From Aquila chrysaetos chrysaetos (taxonomy: Eukaryota; Chordata; Aves; Accipitriformes; Accipitridae), in the NCBI RefSeq assembly GCF_900496995.4, contig NC_044005.1:31508363-31572362 (forward strand): 64,000 nt of DNA, written 5' to 3'. This document shows, piece after piece, positions 9,801 to 25,500 of the stretch. Made by a program: the position numbers and the translations under genes. The notes below the pieces were generated by a model, which did no database searches, had not been told where the DNA came from, and saw nothing but the letters and a program-made list of their open reading frames with translations. How positions within the stretch are numbered: the first letter of the stretch is position 1; each line of letters opens with the position of its first letter.

Positions 9801-12800
9801 GTAGTGCGTTGATTGCTTGAAGTAGTAGGCTGGATCTGTTCTCTGTTAAAAGAATGATTTTCACTGGAACAATGTTTTGTAATTGTAACTGTAACTTTGA
9901 TCTGTCAATGTAGTGACCTTGAAGTCAGTAGCTGTTATACTGAGATAAATTCAGTCCATGTTTTCTAAGATGTTTGTGCACTTTAGAGGAGTTATAGCAA
10001 GCCTGTATTGTTGGATGTTATGTATTTGTTAGAAATAATTGTTTCCTTTAGGAGGTAAGTGACTCTGTAGTCTCAGAAAAGAAAAAGAAACATGGATGGG
10101 AAAGCACTTTGGAGATGCACTATAGAAACTCTCAGAGAAGGAAGGTAAAGTTGTTTCAAAAAGGAGTATCATAGGAAGACTTGCAACTTTTGGGGGAAAG
10201 TCAGTAGAGCTCCACTTTCTTTTGGGGCTTACAGACTGATAATGCTTGGCTGGAATAAAGGTCTCAGTTGTGCAGCTTATTCATGTCTTCTGAACTAGAT
10301 AAAAATGAGATTGAGTACTCTGATATTTCAAAATCACACAAGAATGTGTTGAGAGAGAATTAACAGTAGATGCTACTTCCAAATGTTTTAATGAATAGGA
10401 AGAATAATTAAGAAACATAAATACTCAGAACAAAGTATATACAATTTCAGTATAAACAGTATGCATCCTTTTAAGTAGCTCAAATGTGCGTAAAGATTAA
10501 TGTGGTTGAATACATTTTCTATCATATAAAATGACAGCATTAGTGACATACAACTGAAGTTCCTAGTTTATCTAATTTCACAAATGCTCTTCTTCCCAAC
10601 TCTTCAGTGACATTATGGGAGCATTTTGTTATCTAACGTTTTGTGTTCTTTACATAAGTGTTTTAAAAAAGACAACAAAACAACCCACAGATTTCAGATT
10701 TTACTTGCATGCTTCTCTCCCTGTCCCCCCACTTCTGCTGGGGGGTGGAGAGCAGCTCATTACAAGAATTTTATGAACTTTGGGAACCTCATAAATATTG
10801 CAGAATTACATCCCAATGGATGTTCTTTTTAAAAAAAAAAAAAAAAAAGTGTATCTTCCTGGGAATCTTTCAGATTTGAGGTGATTATCTAAATTAGGGA
10901 CTTTACATGTAATTGTAAATATGTAAACATATGTAAATGTGTTAATATCATGAACTAGATGAGTCCCAAGTTCAGAGTGTAGATACACTCATCTGGGGTT
11001 TCAGCATTTCTCAAAGCTTCAGCGTTTTCAAAGTGTAGCAAGAATCAATTGCTGAAATATTTTGCTACACGTAGCTTGGTTTACTTTGCAGGTTTGAAGG
11101 GAGGATAGTGTTGGGAATGTTTCTCTCTTAAAGTTGGAGGAACAATTAATTCTTCTGATACCATAGACTTCACCTATGGTATAGGCAAGCAAATAATTCG
11201 TTTCAATCATAAATTGGAAGTGAAAGCGATTATGAGGGTTGTAAAATGGTCATTAGTTTAAGGAAGGAATCAGTGTGTCTCAGCAACTAGGAAGCATAAA
11301 GTAAAATTAAGTATTTTCAAAAAAACCCTGGCTTTTCAGGAACTAGTGGAATTTTGTGCAGGGGGCTATTTGTGATGCTAAAATGTTCTTGGGTCAAAAA
11401 GTGTTTGGATGAGTTCATGGAAGAAAAGTCCTTGGGGGTGTCTAAATTCAAAGATACTACCTCTGGCTCAGGATACTTTTGATTTACAAGTTTTTGGAGA
11501 TTTGGAATGTTTTCTGAGGTTTATCCTTCTGTTTCCGTGCTACTCCCATGTAGCTGCCTGTTTGCCTGTGGTTAGAATTGGTATACTGAGGTTGGTGGTC
11601 TGTTAGTCTGACCAGACATAGCCATTCTTATATTCTCATGACCAGTGAGGTAGCTTTGAAATGCTTTGGTTTGATTGTTTGAAAATGCACTTAGTGCTGT
11701 TTTGATACTGTGTTGCTTAAATAACAAACTGATTGATATCAGGGGCATTAATTGTGATAGAAAGTGCAAAGGTTACAGGCAGGAAATGCAGATGCTGCAG
11801 TTGTGAAGTGCACAGTGTATTTTAACCACATGCATTGTTTATCAGTTGCATTCTAGAGGGTTGAAGTTGGATAATATGCATAATTGATAAACTTCTATTT
11901 CATTGTGTCTTACAGGTGTATCTCAGTATTTATTATGAAATTAAGCTTAACTAACTACTAAAGCAGTCCTTAAAAACAAAGGATACTTAATCAACACTGA
12001 CCAAAACCAAAAAGAAATAGCTTGTAAAAAGTTGATCAACATTCTTATTTGTGATACTTGTAAATGCCATGAGGTATGTGGGTAATAACATGCATCTGAA
12101 ATGGCAAACTTCTATTCATCCAAGCTGTTAAGGTGCTTGCTGTAGCAGGGGTGCAGAAGTACCTCTTTGTACAAATAAATATTTTTTATTTGCATAGTAA
12201 AGTATTTGAACGCTTAATAGCTTTGTTTTATAATGAAACTTTTTTCAGTATAAAATATCATACATGTAGAAGTTAAAAACCAGAAACTTCTGTGCATTAA
12301 TCATTTTTCTAAGCTAATGGTGAAAACAGCTACATACTTTGTAGAGTTAAGTCCCTTTTGCAATTTAAAGCACTGAATTGAGAGTTCTGTGTATTTTGGG
12401 TAGAGGGCAATTAGACATAATCAAGGGTTTCCCTACTGTGGCTTTCCATAAGCTGTTTAGTCAACTGTGTTAGAGGCAGATAGCCTCTGGTAGAACTTTA
12501 GGTGCCTGTTTATTGAAGGTTGAAAGTCTTGTCTTCTGTGTTCGTGGGGGTAAATCCTGCCTTCCTCATAGCCTTCTTGGCAAGGCTTCAAAATTGAAAA
12601 TGTGCAGAGCTGCTTCCTTTTTGTGGATGAATAACCTATACAGAGAAGATCTGATTGTAAATTAAAAGGAAGCTGCTACATAGCAGAGCTTACCCTAAAA
12701 GATACACAAACAAATTTGAAGTGAGGAGATTTCTTGACATAGTTCAAGGTAAATAGGAATAAGGAGATATTCTCCTGTGAAAAGAAGGTAGGTACATCGT

Positions 12801-15800
12801 TAACATTTCTTAAACTATAAAATTGAGATACTGTTTGTGGCTCTCAAGGATTAGAGTGTTCATCATTAAAAAAACCCCAGTGCTTTCACTTTTCTGCTTA
12901 TGCGCCATTGTTCCAATTTTATTTTTCAAACAGTTGATTTAATCTTTAACATTTCTATATAGTTTTCTTGCAGTATGCACCTCATAGAGGCAAAACACAG
13001 TAAAAGAATACAGGACATTGAGTTACATAAAGATTGTAGAAATTGAAGAGGAAATACCTGGTTAGCTATGAGGTTTATGTACAGGAAGATATTGATCAGT
13101 ACAGTAGTTGTGTAATTTTTTCTGCAATATTGTTCCTAAATAACTCCATTCTATCAACACTTGGGATAGAAGTGTTTTTACTGTGTAATAATTGCTCTTT
13201 GATAAATAATTACTTGGAATAAAGTCACTCTTACTTAGAAGCAGTGCACGGAACTGTTATTTCACTCATTCTGGTGAGGTTTTCTTTTAGACATAGCCTA
13301 AAAGTATGTAGCAGATAAATTATATAACACTTCTTGGTAAAGAATTACTTTTTTTTTTTTTTTTTTTTTTTAAACCACTGGACTTGTATTTTCTTCGTTT
13401 CATTGCCATCACACCTATGCGTATTTAATGGCTCTTTGAGGAATCTCACGCTAGGGAATGTTTTTGGTGGGAAGTGTCTGGTGGTATAATAATTTCTTTC
13501 ACACGGAAAGTAGGTTTTGAGATAGAGGTGGGTGTTCTTCATCCTTTTGACACTTAAGAAGTTGTGTGAAGGTGATAATGATCTCTTTGTCCTAACTGAT
13601 AAAGAGAGTAGCTAGGGAAGCTGGATCCTCCACTGATTTAACAAATCTTCAGGACAAATATATGACCTGCAAGAGCTTTGTTTGCATATCTGATTGTTAT
13701 TTTTTGTCACTCGGACTGTTCTTGAATTATCCTAAGCAATGGCTCAGCAGGATATTGAGTTTAATGATATCTTCTGCCTTCATCTGTTCAACTCCAACAG
13801 GTATTAAGAGCTAATTATGAAGTTGGCTGTTCTTCAGGACCAGTCCTGAACCTACAGCATGAATTCAAACAGTATGTAGTTTTTTCTGCCACTACAGGAT
13901 TTTTATAAAAATGGCTGATTAGAGGTAACCTGCTGTTAGAAATTAAGGGTAAAAATAAATTTTTCTGTGTTGAGGATAAATTCCACTTAATGGTACTGAG
14001 AGGTGGAGTGCATTCTTAGCCTTTTTGAAGGTATTGTGCATGTTTGTGCATATATTTGTTGAAAAATCCTGCATGTGTTGGCTCTAACATTCTGACAAAT
14101 GGTGCTTCTCTGAATGCTGATTGAAATGATCCTGAAATAGGGAGTGAACTTCAGAAATTCCAGATGCCTGAAGTTCTGAAGTTCTTTCTGACTATATATT
14201 TTTTTTTTTTTTAAATGGGTTGCTTGCTGTAAAGTTTCTTCCATTTGCTCACCTTGGTTTCTCTTAATCCAAAACGTGGTCACTCCTTAACTGCTACCAA
14301 ATTTGAGATTGATGATCCAATAATACTCCTAGAAGAAAAAAAACAAACAACCCCCCCCCCTTGGCTTTACACCAGTGACCACTATAAGAAGCTGGAGAAT
14401 GCTTGATTCTAGTATTTAACTCAAAACTGTGGTTTGTTTCTATGTAAAATAATTTTTATCTCAAAATACAATTTTCCAGGTGAATACTACGATCTTTTGC
14501 TTGATAGTAAGTTTACCAGCAGACAGCTTCAGTACATTTGCTTGTATTTCAGATATCACAGTATATCAAAGTAGAGAATAAGAAGTGGTAACAAGCCAGA
14601 TGAGTTTAACTCTTTAAAACACTGGGCAATTCAAGAGTTGTGAAACTGAAATTGTTTGCTTTCTTTGAGGATAAGGTGCTTTAACTCCCCTCCCAGGGTT
14701 GCAGGAACAGAATCCTGGGATACACCTTGAGACCCTGGGAAAAGAAAAGATCCTGCCTGGACAAATGGAACTCTCAGAAGTGTTCAAGGAGCACATGTAA
14801 ACATGTCTACAAGTTCTATAAGACCTATTCTGTTTCATAGCTTTAGCAAGATTTGTACAGTTGAATTAGTAGAAGGCAGGACTACTGACTCTGTTAACTC
14901 TGATAAAGTGGTGTAAATTAGAGAGCACTGGCGCTATTCTGTGCCAGGAGGCTAGATTAACGTTTAGGAGGTGCAGAATACCCATTCTTCATCAACTTTC
15001 TGTGATGCCTCCCTTAAAACACTTTACATTATACACTTGTATTTTAACTGTCTTACTCTTTTGTTTTTCATAACTTTTATTTCCATGAACTTGATTGTAT
15101 TTGGTTTTGTTATTGTCAACATTGCCATTGCCTTAATGACGCAGAGCTCTTTAAGCTCTGTAATACTGTATTCTTTTACCTATATATAGATGGCTTCCTG
15201 TATTCTCATTTTAACACTTCAGTAGTTTTTGCTTTCTTCTGTCTGTTTCTTGAGAATGTGTGTTACTGACCTGCAGCTGATGAACATTGACATGAGTGTT
15301 CATCACTAGAACAGTCTAGGTCAGTGCAGGTCACTGTTTGCAGTCTGCTGCAGATTATACTTTCCCCTTCTGTATTCCTAACTAATAAATAGAAGTTCCT
15401 TGTTTTCGAAAGGAAATTTACGTTCTTGAGCACGTTTGCCATGCTGTGGTTTTTCCTTCCCTTTCCGCTCTATAGTGATTCTAAGGACCTGCCACACTAC
15501 AAAGTGTACAACTTTGCTCCGATTTCTGTGCTCTTGTGATACAACTACTAGTAATAATAAAGAGAATGAGCTTAATATTCTTAGCTCTATTTAGTATTAA
15601 GTGTCTAACGAAGCTCTAACTGTGGTACTTCATTATTAGCTGTATAACTTCATAATGTAACTTTATCTTAATGGAAAAATGTGCCCATATAGTGATGCTG
15701 ACAGTAAAGATATTTTTAATCTTGTCAAATTCAAATACTGTGTTTTGGTGTTACCATCAGTGTATAATTAGTCTTATTGGTTGTAGTGGTGATTTTCTTG

Positions 15801-16519
15801 TAAAGAAAACTTTTTTACTAGCTTAGATGTGTTCCAAAAAATGCCCAGCACTTTAAAAGACTGTACATGAGTCTTCTTAGATAGAAATGAACTGAGATGT
15901 GTAGCTATTTTTTGGTCTTTAAAAGATGTTACTTGCAAGGTTCATGCATTTAGGAGAAACGTAGACAATATAGATGATATTGACAGAATGGGAAACTGCA
16001 TCTGAGGATGAACTTGTGCTGAAATAAACATGCTGAGTTGCTTTCCTTCAGGACTGCTGTGAGTTTCCTGCTAAAAGAAATTCATAAAACCCCTGAATGA
16101 TCTGTGGCTTTGTAAGTGGGAGCTATAAATATAGAAATTGGGAAGTGATTTCTGTCTTGTGATCGGTGCAGAACTGGCAAGGTCAACATTGCAATATAAT
16201 GTCCCATTCTTTAGTAGTAATTCTGAAAAGAATGCTGAAAATTTGACATAAAAACAATTTGAGGGCTGGAAATAACATTTTGAAGATTGATCCATTTAGA
16301 GTTCAGTCTTGTTGGCTAATCAAAAAAAGTCTGAGAGGTAGCCTTATTAGATGCTTCCCTGGGTTTTCGACTTATTGAGATGCTTTTTAATTTAAAGTAG
16401 AAAAGTGTATAGTTTAAGGGGTATGACACAGTAGACTGAAACTTCACATTAAAAAAAGAAAATTATCCCAATGTGGGGATGTAGATAATGTGACAGCTAT
16501 ATGTGAAGTTGGGTAACTG

Positions 16520-16551
<32 letters not shown>

Positions 16552-19500
16552 TAGAACAGCCAAAGAAATAATCAGGCAACAAGTGTAAAACATACTGAAA
16601 TAATTTTTGTACAATGAGAAATTATGAGTCTTTTCTACATGAAGACACAGAAGAAATATAAATGGATTCAAAATAAGCCATCTATTACTCTGTAGTCTAA
16701 CCTACTGCTATTAAGTTTATATCTTCTTTCCATGCTTTTTCTTAAGGCATCATACTTAAATGAAGAACCGGACCCTTGAAGTAAGCTACTGAGGGAACTA
16801 GGGGATTTCTTTCTTTCTGGTTTTTTTTTTTTTTCTGTTTGTTTGGTTGGGGTTTTGTGGGGTTTTTTGTTTTGTTTTTTTTTTACATCTTAAGTCAAAC
16901 ATTTGATTCAGGACAAAAGTAACTGAATGAAATATGGTCTGTCTAAATGTCAGACTGCATTTATTGATCTTCTTGTCTTTGAAATCAATTTTATTTGCAT
17001 CATTGTTGTTTTGAAAACCTGCTTTCCTAGGTTCCCACATGCCACTTATCCTGTTAGAGAAGCTGGAAGACTGTTGTTTTCCTCCTGGAAGACAGAGAAT
17101 TTATAGATGTATTTTTAGTTGACTGCACTGCTCTTCTGTAAAACTGTCTCCAGCAGCTTGACTTTGAGTCACACATGAATCTCTTAATTATATGATTGAA
17201 AATAAAACGCGATATATATTGCCTAGTTTGGATAGAAAAAGATTATTCTCCAAATTAAATTCTAGTAAAATATGTGTGTGTGTATAAGTACATACAGCCA
17301 CACAAATGCATAGTTGGCTTATTGTCAGTATCACTCCTTTGGCTTTGTGTTTTCTAATCCAATTATGGAGAAAACTGCAGTAGTAAGCAGGAATTTGATC
17401 ATGAGAGTACTATAGATTAATCTTGAATATTCAGAGTATTGAATGGCTGTCTTAAATGAAAAGGAAGCCAGCGCTATCTGTACTGTAATAGGTGAAATGT
17501 ACTCAACATAGCTACTTTCTGCTAAGAAAGGCAATGACCTTTTCGTTTATTAACTAAAATAGAGACCTAATCAGGTTGCTGATAGCCAGTATCGAAATGC
17601 AGTAGTTTAGTGGTTTGTTGGTGGCTTGTTGAATATGCCTGTCCAGGGCTAGAAGCTGTTCTTGAAGAATTAAAATCAGAAAAAAATGTACAAGAACCCT
17701 TGCAGTGTAATTCCAAGACTCCCAATTGCAGAATAATCCTGACCTTTCTTTAAGGAGTTCTCTTACAATTGCTCTGGTTGCACTGCACTTTAGTCTGTGT
17801 TTTGCGATCAGTTTGTGCTGTAAGTTAGAACCATTACATAGTGGTGTGTGTAAACTGCAGACCTGTCTATACCACCCTTATATCTGTGTTTCAGTAATAC
17901 ATAGAGAAGAGAGAAGCATGTTCAGCAGTTTATTTTGAATCTCTGATTATTGTGGTATGGGTAAATGTATGTGAGAGTTTGGGTCTGGGGAGAAACGTAC
18001 TTCAGAGGCTTCAAAGTCGAGTGAAAATTTATTAGGCATTATTTTAGCATTACTTAGAACATTTCATGAATAAACTGACGTCTATGATGATGCTAAATAT
18101 CTTCAAAATACTTCCTCTACTGTGGTGTCATAGCTGTGAGGGTCAAGAGTATTTCTCTAGTGGCTAAAACACAATCTAATCTGTGGTTATGGTGTATTTT
18201 GCTGTTGCTGATCGAAACTGGTGATTGGACTCTGGCTTGTCCACAAGCTCGTCTTTGTCTGTTTTCATTAGTTTGTCCAAAGAGAAGATACCGCTCACAA
18301 GCTTTGCTTCCCTTAAGCATTTCATACTGGAATAATGTACAAAATGTTCCAAAATGGAAAGTTTACTTAGGAAATACTATATACAGTCTTGTTAATTGAG
18401 GGAGAGAGCACTGTACAGTTGATAGCTGATATTTTTGGCAAGAGTTCAGCTTGTGACATTGGTGTTGCAGTTGTGTTGTGGTTTTTTTCCAGCACAGACA
18501 TTTGGAAAATACCATGACTTAATTGATTTTAAAAATGCAAAACTTCAATAATTTCTTACCAAACGGTAGTCTTTTAATCTGTGGAAAAAAATATCAATTT
18601 TTGGCTGCTGTATATGACAAAGAAAGAATGTAGCATTGAGTCTGCAAAAACACAGAATGTTTATTATGTCCTCTATTTATTCCCAATATTTTGTGAAAGA
18701 TTGTGTGACTTTATAAAAACTATTAAGACAGTGAAAATACTAGGCCTGTGAAAGACATGTTGAGGAAACTGGTTTGTTTAGGTAGATGCTCTCAAGCTCT
18801 GCAGTGTTGCTATGTTAAATGGTAAAGACATTTGGGAGGTGGTGTTTTGGTTTTTTTTTCTTTGTGTACTCCTCTTGCTTCATTTGGTAATGTGTGCGAG
18901 AGGCTTTCAGCAGCAATCCATTCTGGACATTAACAAAAGCTAACTTTGATGTTTGTGCTATTGTGAATATTGTGGCAGAGACCTGTTAGGTGGTTTGATA
19001 AAGAAACACTGACTGGAGATGAATGTAGGATGTATTTTGTGTTAAATTTTGGCACTGACCAAACTACGTATTGGCGGATTAAACTGCATAACTTGGGGTC
19101 TTGCAGTTTTCTCTAGTCCCACTGAAAGTGACCATATGTTGATTTGTAAAACTTTAACATCCTGTATTAACTTTTTTCTGTAAAGGGCACATGAAGACTA
19201 ATATTCTTATTTTATTTATTGGAAAAACTGATGTGAAACGAATTGAAGTCCCATAGCAAGTCTGTTAAGAAAATAGATGTAGAATTCTTAGTTTTATTTT
19301 ACATGACTTGATCTTCAGGAAGTACATACTTTCTTGCGGAAGGATACTCATGTTTTCAAACTGTCCTAACTGTAAAGAGAACTTAGTTTAATTTACATTT
19401 GTTTGCAGAGCTTTCTAAATTATTATTAGAAACATGACTGCCTCAGAGTCTTGGGAGCTTGTGTTCAAACAGGTTTCATAGATTATTCAATCTGCTAAAG

Positions 19501-22500
19501 AAATGCAGTTGAAATATACTATACACACTCCGCATAGAATAGTAAGTGTTTATTAGTTGTAAGAAGTACTTTTGCTGCTTATGTTTTACTTGGCTATTTA
19601 GTTGTCTTGAGTGATGGCATTCAATTTGATGTTTGAACGGAAAGATTGTTGGAAAGATTGTAATTTCTCAGTAGAACTATATTGATATTGGTGAAGGTAG
19701 AATAACTTGGAGGTGAAAATGAGTGAGCGTTTTCTGAGGTCAAAATGAGCATTTGTGTCTGCTTGGGTGATCTAGTACCTCCAAGAATTCCTGTTAAGTG
19801 TCAGCTGATTAAAGACATAATTATGGCTGTTTAATGGCTTTCAGCTAAAATTTGCTGGATCTTGGGTCTGCTTAGATTGCTGATGTTCTTGAAGATTTGC
19901 ATGTCAGGTGCAAAGGAAAATGCAAATTTGCTAGTGGAAAAGTCTTTGATGCTAAAATAAAATGCCTGCGCAAATTGTCAGGCGTGTGGGGAGAAGGAGA
20001 GCCTGCATATAGGGACAGTGGCTGGTACTGTTGGCACTGTGGCATGGAGCATTTTAGTAGTTCTGTTACAGTATGTTGATGATAATGACCGGATTATCTT
20101 TACTTTTGCTGAAGTTAATGTAATCCTTCAGTCTTATAGAATAGACTCTTCTTCGAGGAAGATGATAGTTCTTTTAAAAATTCCTAGGCAGGAACTTACT
20201 TTTCTGAAGGATTGCCTCTGGGACTGAAATCGGGAAGAAAAACTTACTTACAAAATACTGAGCCCAGTTTAATTTATAAGTTTTTAACTGAAACAAAATT
20301 TTAGAAGCATGTTGTTGGATAAAGAACACTTGATTACAAGAAAGGTCCATGAATGATAAACTTCTAAGGCACTTACATTTGTTACTCAAAAAAATTTGTT
20401 TTATTTAGTTTCCGATTCTTAGACATGTACGTTTTGGTCTTTGAGGAGAATGCTCTTTGTAACAGAGTTTGAATCCATCATTTTTAGTGGGTTCTAACTT
20501 TTTTTTGGACTTGTAGTCTCAATTGACTTCCCCCCCCCCCCCCCCCCCGCTGGCTTCTGTGTAGTGGATAGAAGTCTATGGACAATTAGTTTACTTAATT
20601 TCCAGACCATGAAATTTAGAGGGTGTTAGCCTTTAAAAACACATCCATGAGTTGTATGAATTTTGTTATGCTGGTATTCCCAAATACCATATTGGTTAGG
20701 AGAGTGGCTATAAAAATCCTAGCACAAGAAAAAATTATTCCATGAAAAAATTCTAGTAAGGAATAGTGACGGAATGGAGGCAGTGTTATACGGAGTTTAA
20801 GTTGTGGCTTAGAAGTTTGACCCTACCCTAGAAGAGGAGGAAATTGAAGGCTGGATTTTCTGTAAGTTGTTCAAAGAAGCTGATGAAACTTGACAGTACT
20901 TGGCACTGTAGTGAAAAGAAGCAAACTTCTGAATCTGAATGACTGGTGATGATATGGTGGTAGTGGAAAAAAAGGAAGGACAAATTTAGGGAAGGAGAGT
21001 TGCAAGCCTGGCCTTTGCCATACCTGTTGCAGGACTGAAGGAGACCTATGGATGAGTAAATTCTCTTTTATCTGTCAGTTGTGTCATTAACATACCAGAC
21101 TGCTTCTTAGAGCTAGCTGGGTTTCTTGTATCTACCACTCTCGTGGGACAGTTGACCAAGGATGTCACTTTTCTAGTTGTTAGGAATTGCTTTTGAAAAG
21201 CGATCAGAAAGTAATCAGATGAATCTTTGAAAAAAGTATCAGTTGAGGAGCAAGAAATCATCATCAGCTCAAAAGGAAAAGATCTATAAAAAAGGGAACC
21301 TTCAGGACACATCTTAATACCGTTGCTACTTTAAGTGCAGTAGTTACTGACCTGATATTTGACTGACTGTTCATATGGTTCTGCAGAAAATGATCTTATT
21401 TGCAAATGTTGTTCATATGTACACTAGTATTAACCAGTTGTTGAAATCTTTTTTTCTGCATCTTTAACCTGGACTGTTTTTATGAAGTAAAGGTTTTCTG
21501 TTAACATACGAGAGCTGGTGATTCTAATTTTTTTTAAGTATTCAAATTATTTTTTATAATGCAGACTCTTTAAAAGTGGTATATCTTTGAAACATGTATG
21601 ATCCTGATATGACCAGTGACACCTATCTCATGTCACAGCTTACGAGAGAGAGAGAGTCTTGCTTGAGACTTTAATTTGCAAAATAAAGATTGATTTTTAT
21701 TTTTATATATATATTTAAAGTTGGCAAGGTATCTTCAGTCCTCAGTAGACAGTTTAGGGATTAATTGTAATTGTAATAAATATATAGGCATAATCAGGTC
21801 TGTAAGGATACACTGAAACTCTTCTAAATGCTTAATGCTTTTACATGCATGATGGTTTAGGTGTTCTGGATGAGATGAAGTTTTGGACTGTGTTTGCTGA
21901 AAACTGAAGGTGAAGGCTACTCCTCTTATGTTCAGTTTCCCTTTTGTGAATGGGAACTAGAACATTAGTAGCTACACAAGTGTGTCCACTCTTAAATTAC
22001 TGTTAGGGGTCAAATCTTCCATCTCCCCAGTATTTTTCAGTTTTCCAAAACAGTGTTTTGCTTTATCTTTGGCATAATGAATATCTAAAAATGAAGATTT
22101 GGTTAGTCTTTTTGTGTGATAATAATCTTACGATTAAAACAAAGTGTTTTAAAAAAAAAAAAAATCTTACAATTGTTTTGAGTTTTGTGACATGCCCTAG
22201 TAGGATGAGCATACACTTATGTGTGCACTGGGTATGTATATTCAAGCTGCTTTAGTGTATTGCATTTCTTTCAAAAATACTGCAGGCCTTTCCTTCCTTC
22301 CTTCTAGAAGTCTGAATGGACTTTCGAAAAACAAAACACAAGCATTGCATTGCAGCTGGCATTGCTTTACATGTATTTTGAAAAAAATTCAACTATACTT
22401 CTAGAGTCTGAGTTAACTACGTTTGCAACTGAAACGGAAAGAAAGTATACACACTTCCTGAGTGTGTTCCTGTATTGGTAAATACATTAGAATTTGATTG

Positions 22501-25500
22501 TTTGAATTGTACCAGAAAGGTTAGTGTTTCAACAGTGTAAGATAAGTCCTTTAATCAGTCTTACATGCTTTACCATTCAGGTTTCATGCCTCTTTTCCCC
22601 TTTGATATATTTTGCTAGGTTTGAGATGTTGGGTGAATATTTCAAATGCTGCATATCAGGATTCATTAATAAAATAAGACTATGAAATCCTATATGTAGT
22701 TATTACATAACCTTTAGGTTGCACATGCAATTTTACCTGCCCAAAATGCTCTAAAAACTTCCCTCCTTTGTCATCAATAGCTAAGACAAATACGTTCGTT
22801 GATCAATGTAAAGATTGTCTTTAAGTCAGGCTTTTCTGTGCAGTTGAGGCAATAAAATGCAGTTTTAATATGAATGCTGCTATGCTCGGTAGTGTTGTAT
22901 GAAATTTAGAGCAATAATTCTTAAGTTTTAGGACCTTTCAAGCTTCTTTAAAAAGAAGGGGGGGGAAATCCTTGTTTTCTTCTCAGAAAACAATATTTCT
23001 TTAAATTTTGATTTATCAACTTCTATGTGAAATGCAGTATTTTTAATAATTTAGAGTAATGTGGAAGTTCTCTAGTAAACGACTTTAAATCTTCTGTTAC
23101 ACTTTGATCAAGCAGTGTAATTGCATGCTAGGGATGTGGAATGTCAGTGTAATCAGTGATTTACTTATTCCTACCACTCAAGGAAAACTGCAGTTTATTT
23201 GAGATGTTGGAGTTTGTTGGGAGAAAGACTATTGCCTGGTTTGCACATGGTCAGACTTTCTATTTAAAAGATAAAAACCCTTCCAGCTACAAAATGTAGT
23301 GCATGTATGTCTGAAATACAGCACACCATTAAAACAATATTAAGTTTACAAAGTCTAGAATATTAGATGTTAGAATTTTTATTTGTCCCCTTCTATATGT
23401 GCATTCCGTAGTTATTTAACCTCAGACAACTCTTTTTCATGGGATCTATACTATTCAAGTAGCTGTTCAGTAATTCTTTTTATCCTTGTATTCTACCTTG
23501 CCTAGTTTCAGGCATTATTTCATGCATCCTCACACAAATACAAAATATCTGTCACACTAACTGCTTCTCGGAGCTCCCTGAACACTTTCCTAATAAAACT
23601 GGGCAAGTTCATGTGGTGGTACTCTTACTTACAGCTGAGGGCCAAGGTGTAGACAGAGCCCAGAGTTGTCAAGTGTCACTGAATTTTGTAGTAAGATAGT
23701 GGATATCAGAGATTCGTGAAAATACCGTAAATATGAAAATGGACAGGCTGGTAGGAGAGAAGGAATCTGCCCTGAAAAGAGAGGCTCCTGGTTGAGCTTG
23801 TTTAAAGAATCTGAAGTATAGCCCTATCAGTAGGGAAAAATATTCTAACAGAATCTGTACACAACGAAATTCAGCTGGATTTTTTTAAAGCCATGGGAGG
23901 CTGTAGTTTTGCTTGAAGAACTAGTGTTTCATACATGTTCAGTAAAATAGCATGTTTCCTCCTTAAGAAATGGTCTTGGTAATACATTTTTAAAAATACA
24001 TTTTGATTGAATTTGTAATTCAAAAGAGTTAAGACTTCTCTTGTATTTGACTTTCTTAGTCTCTCTACTCTTGTTTTTGCAACTTTCGTGCCCTGGACAT
24101 TAAGGTTATGATATCATGGTCAGTTTAGGCTGATCTAAGACCATGTTGTCACTGAAAGGAGCTGTTACTTCAGTATCCTGTTTGCATCCCTTGTACCAGC
24201 CTAAGTACTCCTGTGGCTATACAGAGTAGGATCAGGAAACTGATGTAATTCAGAACTGAGTAAAAAATAAATAGAATGATTTCCTCGGTAGATTTAATGT
24301 GTGGCAGCAGAAGCAGCTAAGTCAGCACAGTAGAGGGAACAGAAATAAGAGGAGGATGACTGCTCCTCTTAGTATCAGCCTGGGGACTTACAAATTGGTT
24401 TAAGACAATGAAAAGAATTCTGTTGTAACTGGGAGGGAGGGAAGGTGAGTACCAAATTGTTCTGTGCCATTTTGTTTCCCAATTTTAGTGCAGTCAGTCT
24501 TTTAATCATCAGTATAGTTATAAATCATATCGAATCTAGCTCTCCTGAGAATTGTTTCAAAGGAAAGGAGTATCTAAGGATTGAGAAAGTTATTATGTAG
24601 AGAGCATTTCTTAAGTGTTTGTCTATGGAACCTAAGTTAGTACAGCAACCCTGAGGGAGACTGATCTGTTTACTTTATCTGTTTTTATTGAACCTGAGAT
24701 TTACTGCTTTTCAAAAAAGTCAGTGTTGGGAAATTTTGTGTTCTTAGGGCTCATAGTTATGCAACGTGTCAAGCGATAGTTTTGACACCCCTCATTTCTC
24801 AGTTCAAGACTTAAGGAAGCAAGTTGATAATGTAATTTATACAGCAAATCTGCAGTGATCTTATTCTCAGTTTTGTATTGAGGGTTTTGATGATGAAGTG
24901 TTCCTAAAGTCTAAATTGGTCTTTCGTATTTATAAAGAGCAAGCTCTTAACTTCTGCATAGATAACTTCTGTTATGTTTTAGCCATGTGATGATTACAAT
25001 GGAGGGGGAAAAAAAAATTCCCAAATCAGTCAAATGTGTATACAAGCAATTACAGAAAGCGATGCTAAAAGAAGTCTGCTAATATTGACAAAAACGTCAA
25101 AAACCCAACTACAAAGTGCGTTCTTGTGTGGCAACCTCTGTTCAACCTTTTGGACCGTGTGAAGGTTGTTATAAATATTGTTGTATATAAAGGATTTTTT
25201 GAGGGCCTTTTTGTAGGGTGGATTTTTTGGGTTTTGTTTGGCTTTATTTTTATAGCATTTCTGTAGTCTAGTGATTTTCAAGATCACTTAGCTCATTAAC
25301 CTGTCTGGTTGAAAAATATGAGATCTAGGCAATACCGTGTAAATATGGAGACTTGATTCTGTTTGGCCAAGTACTCCAGAAGTGTTTCCAGAAGAAGGAA
25401 ATAATTTGGCTGTGAGCATTTAGGAGGCAGATGCCTCCCTCTGTGTATGATTGCAGCTATATTACTTTCCTCTCCATTATCAGCAGACTGAGGATGAAAT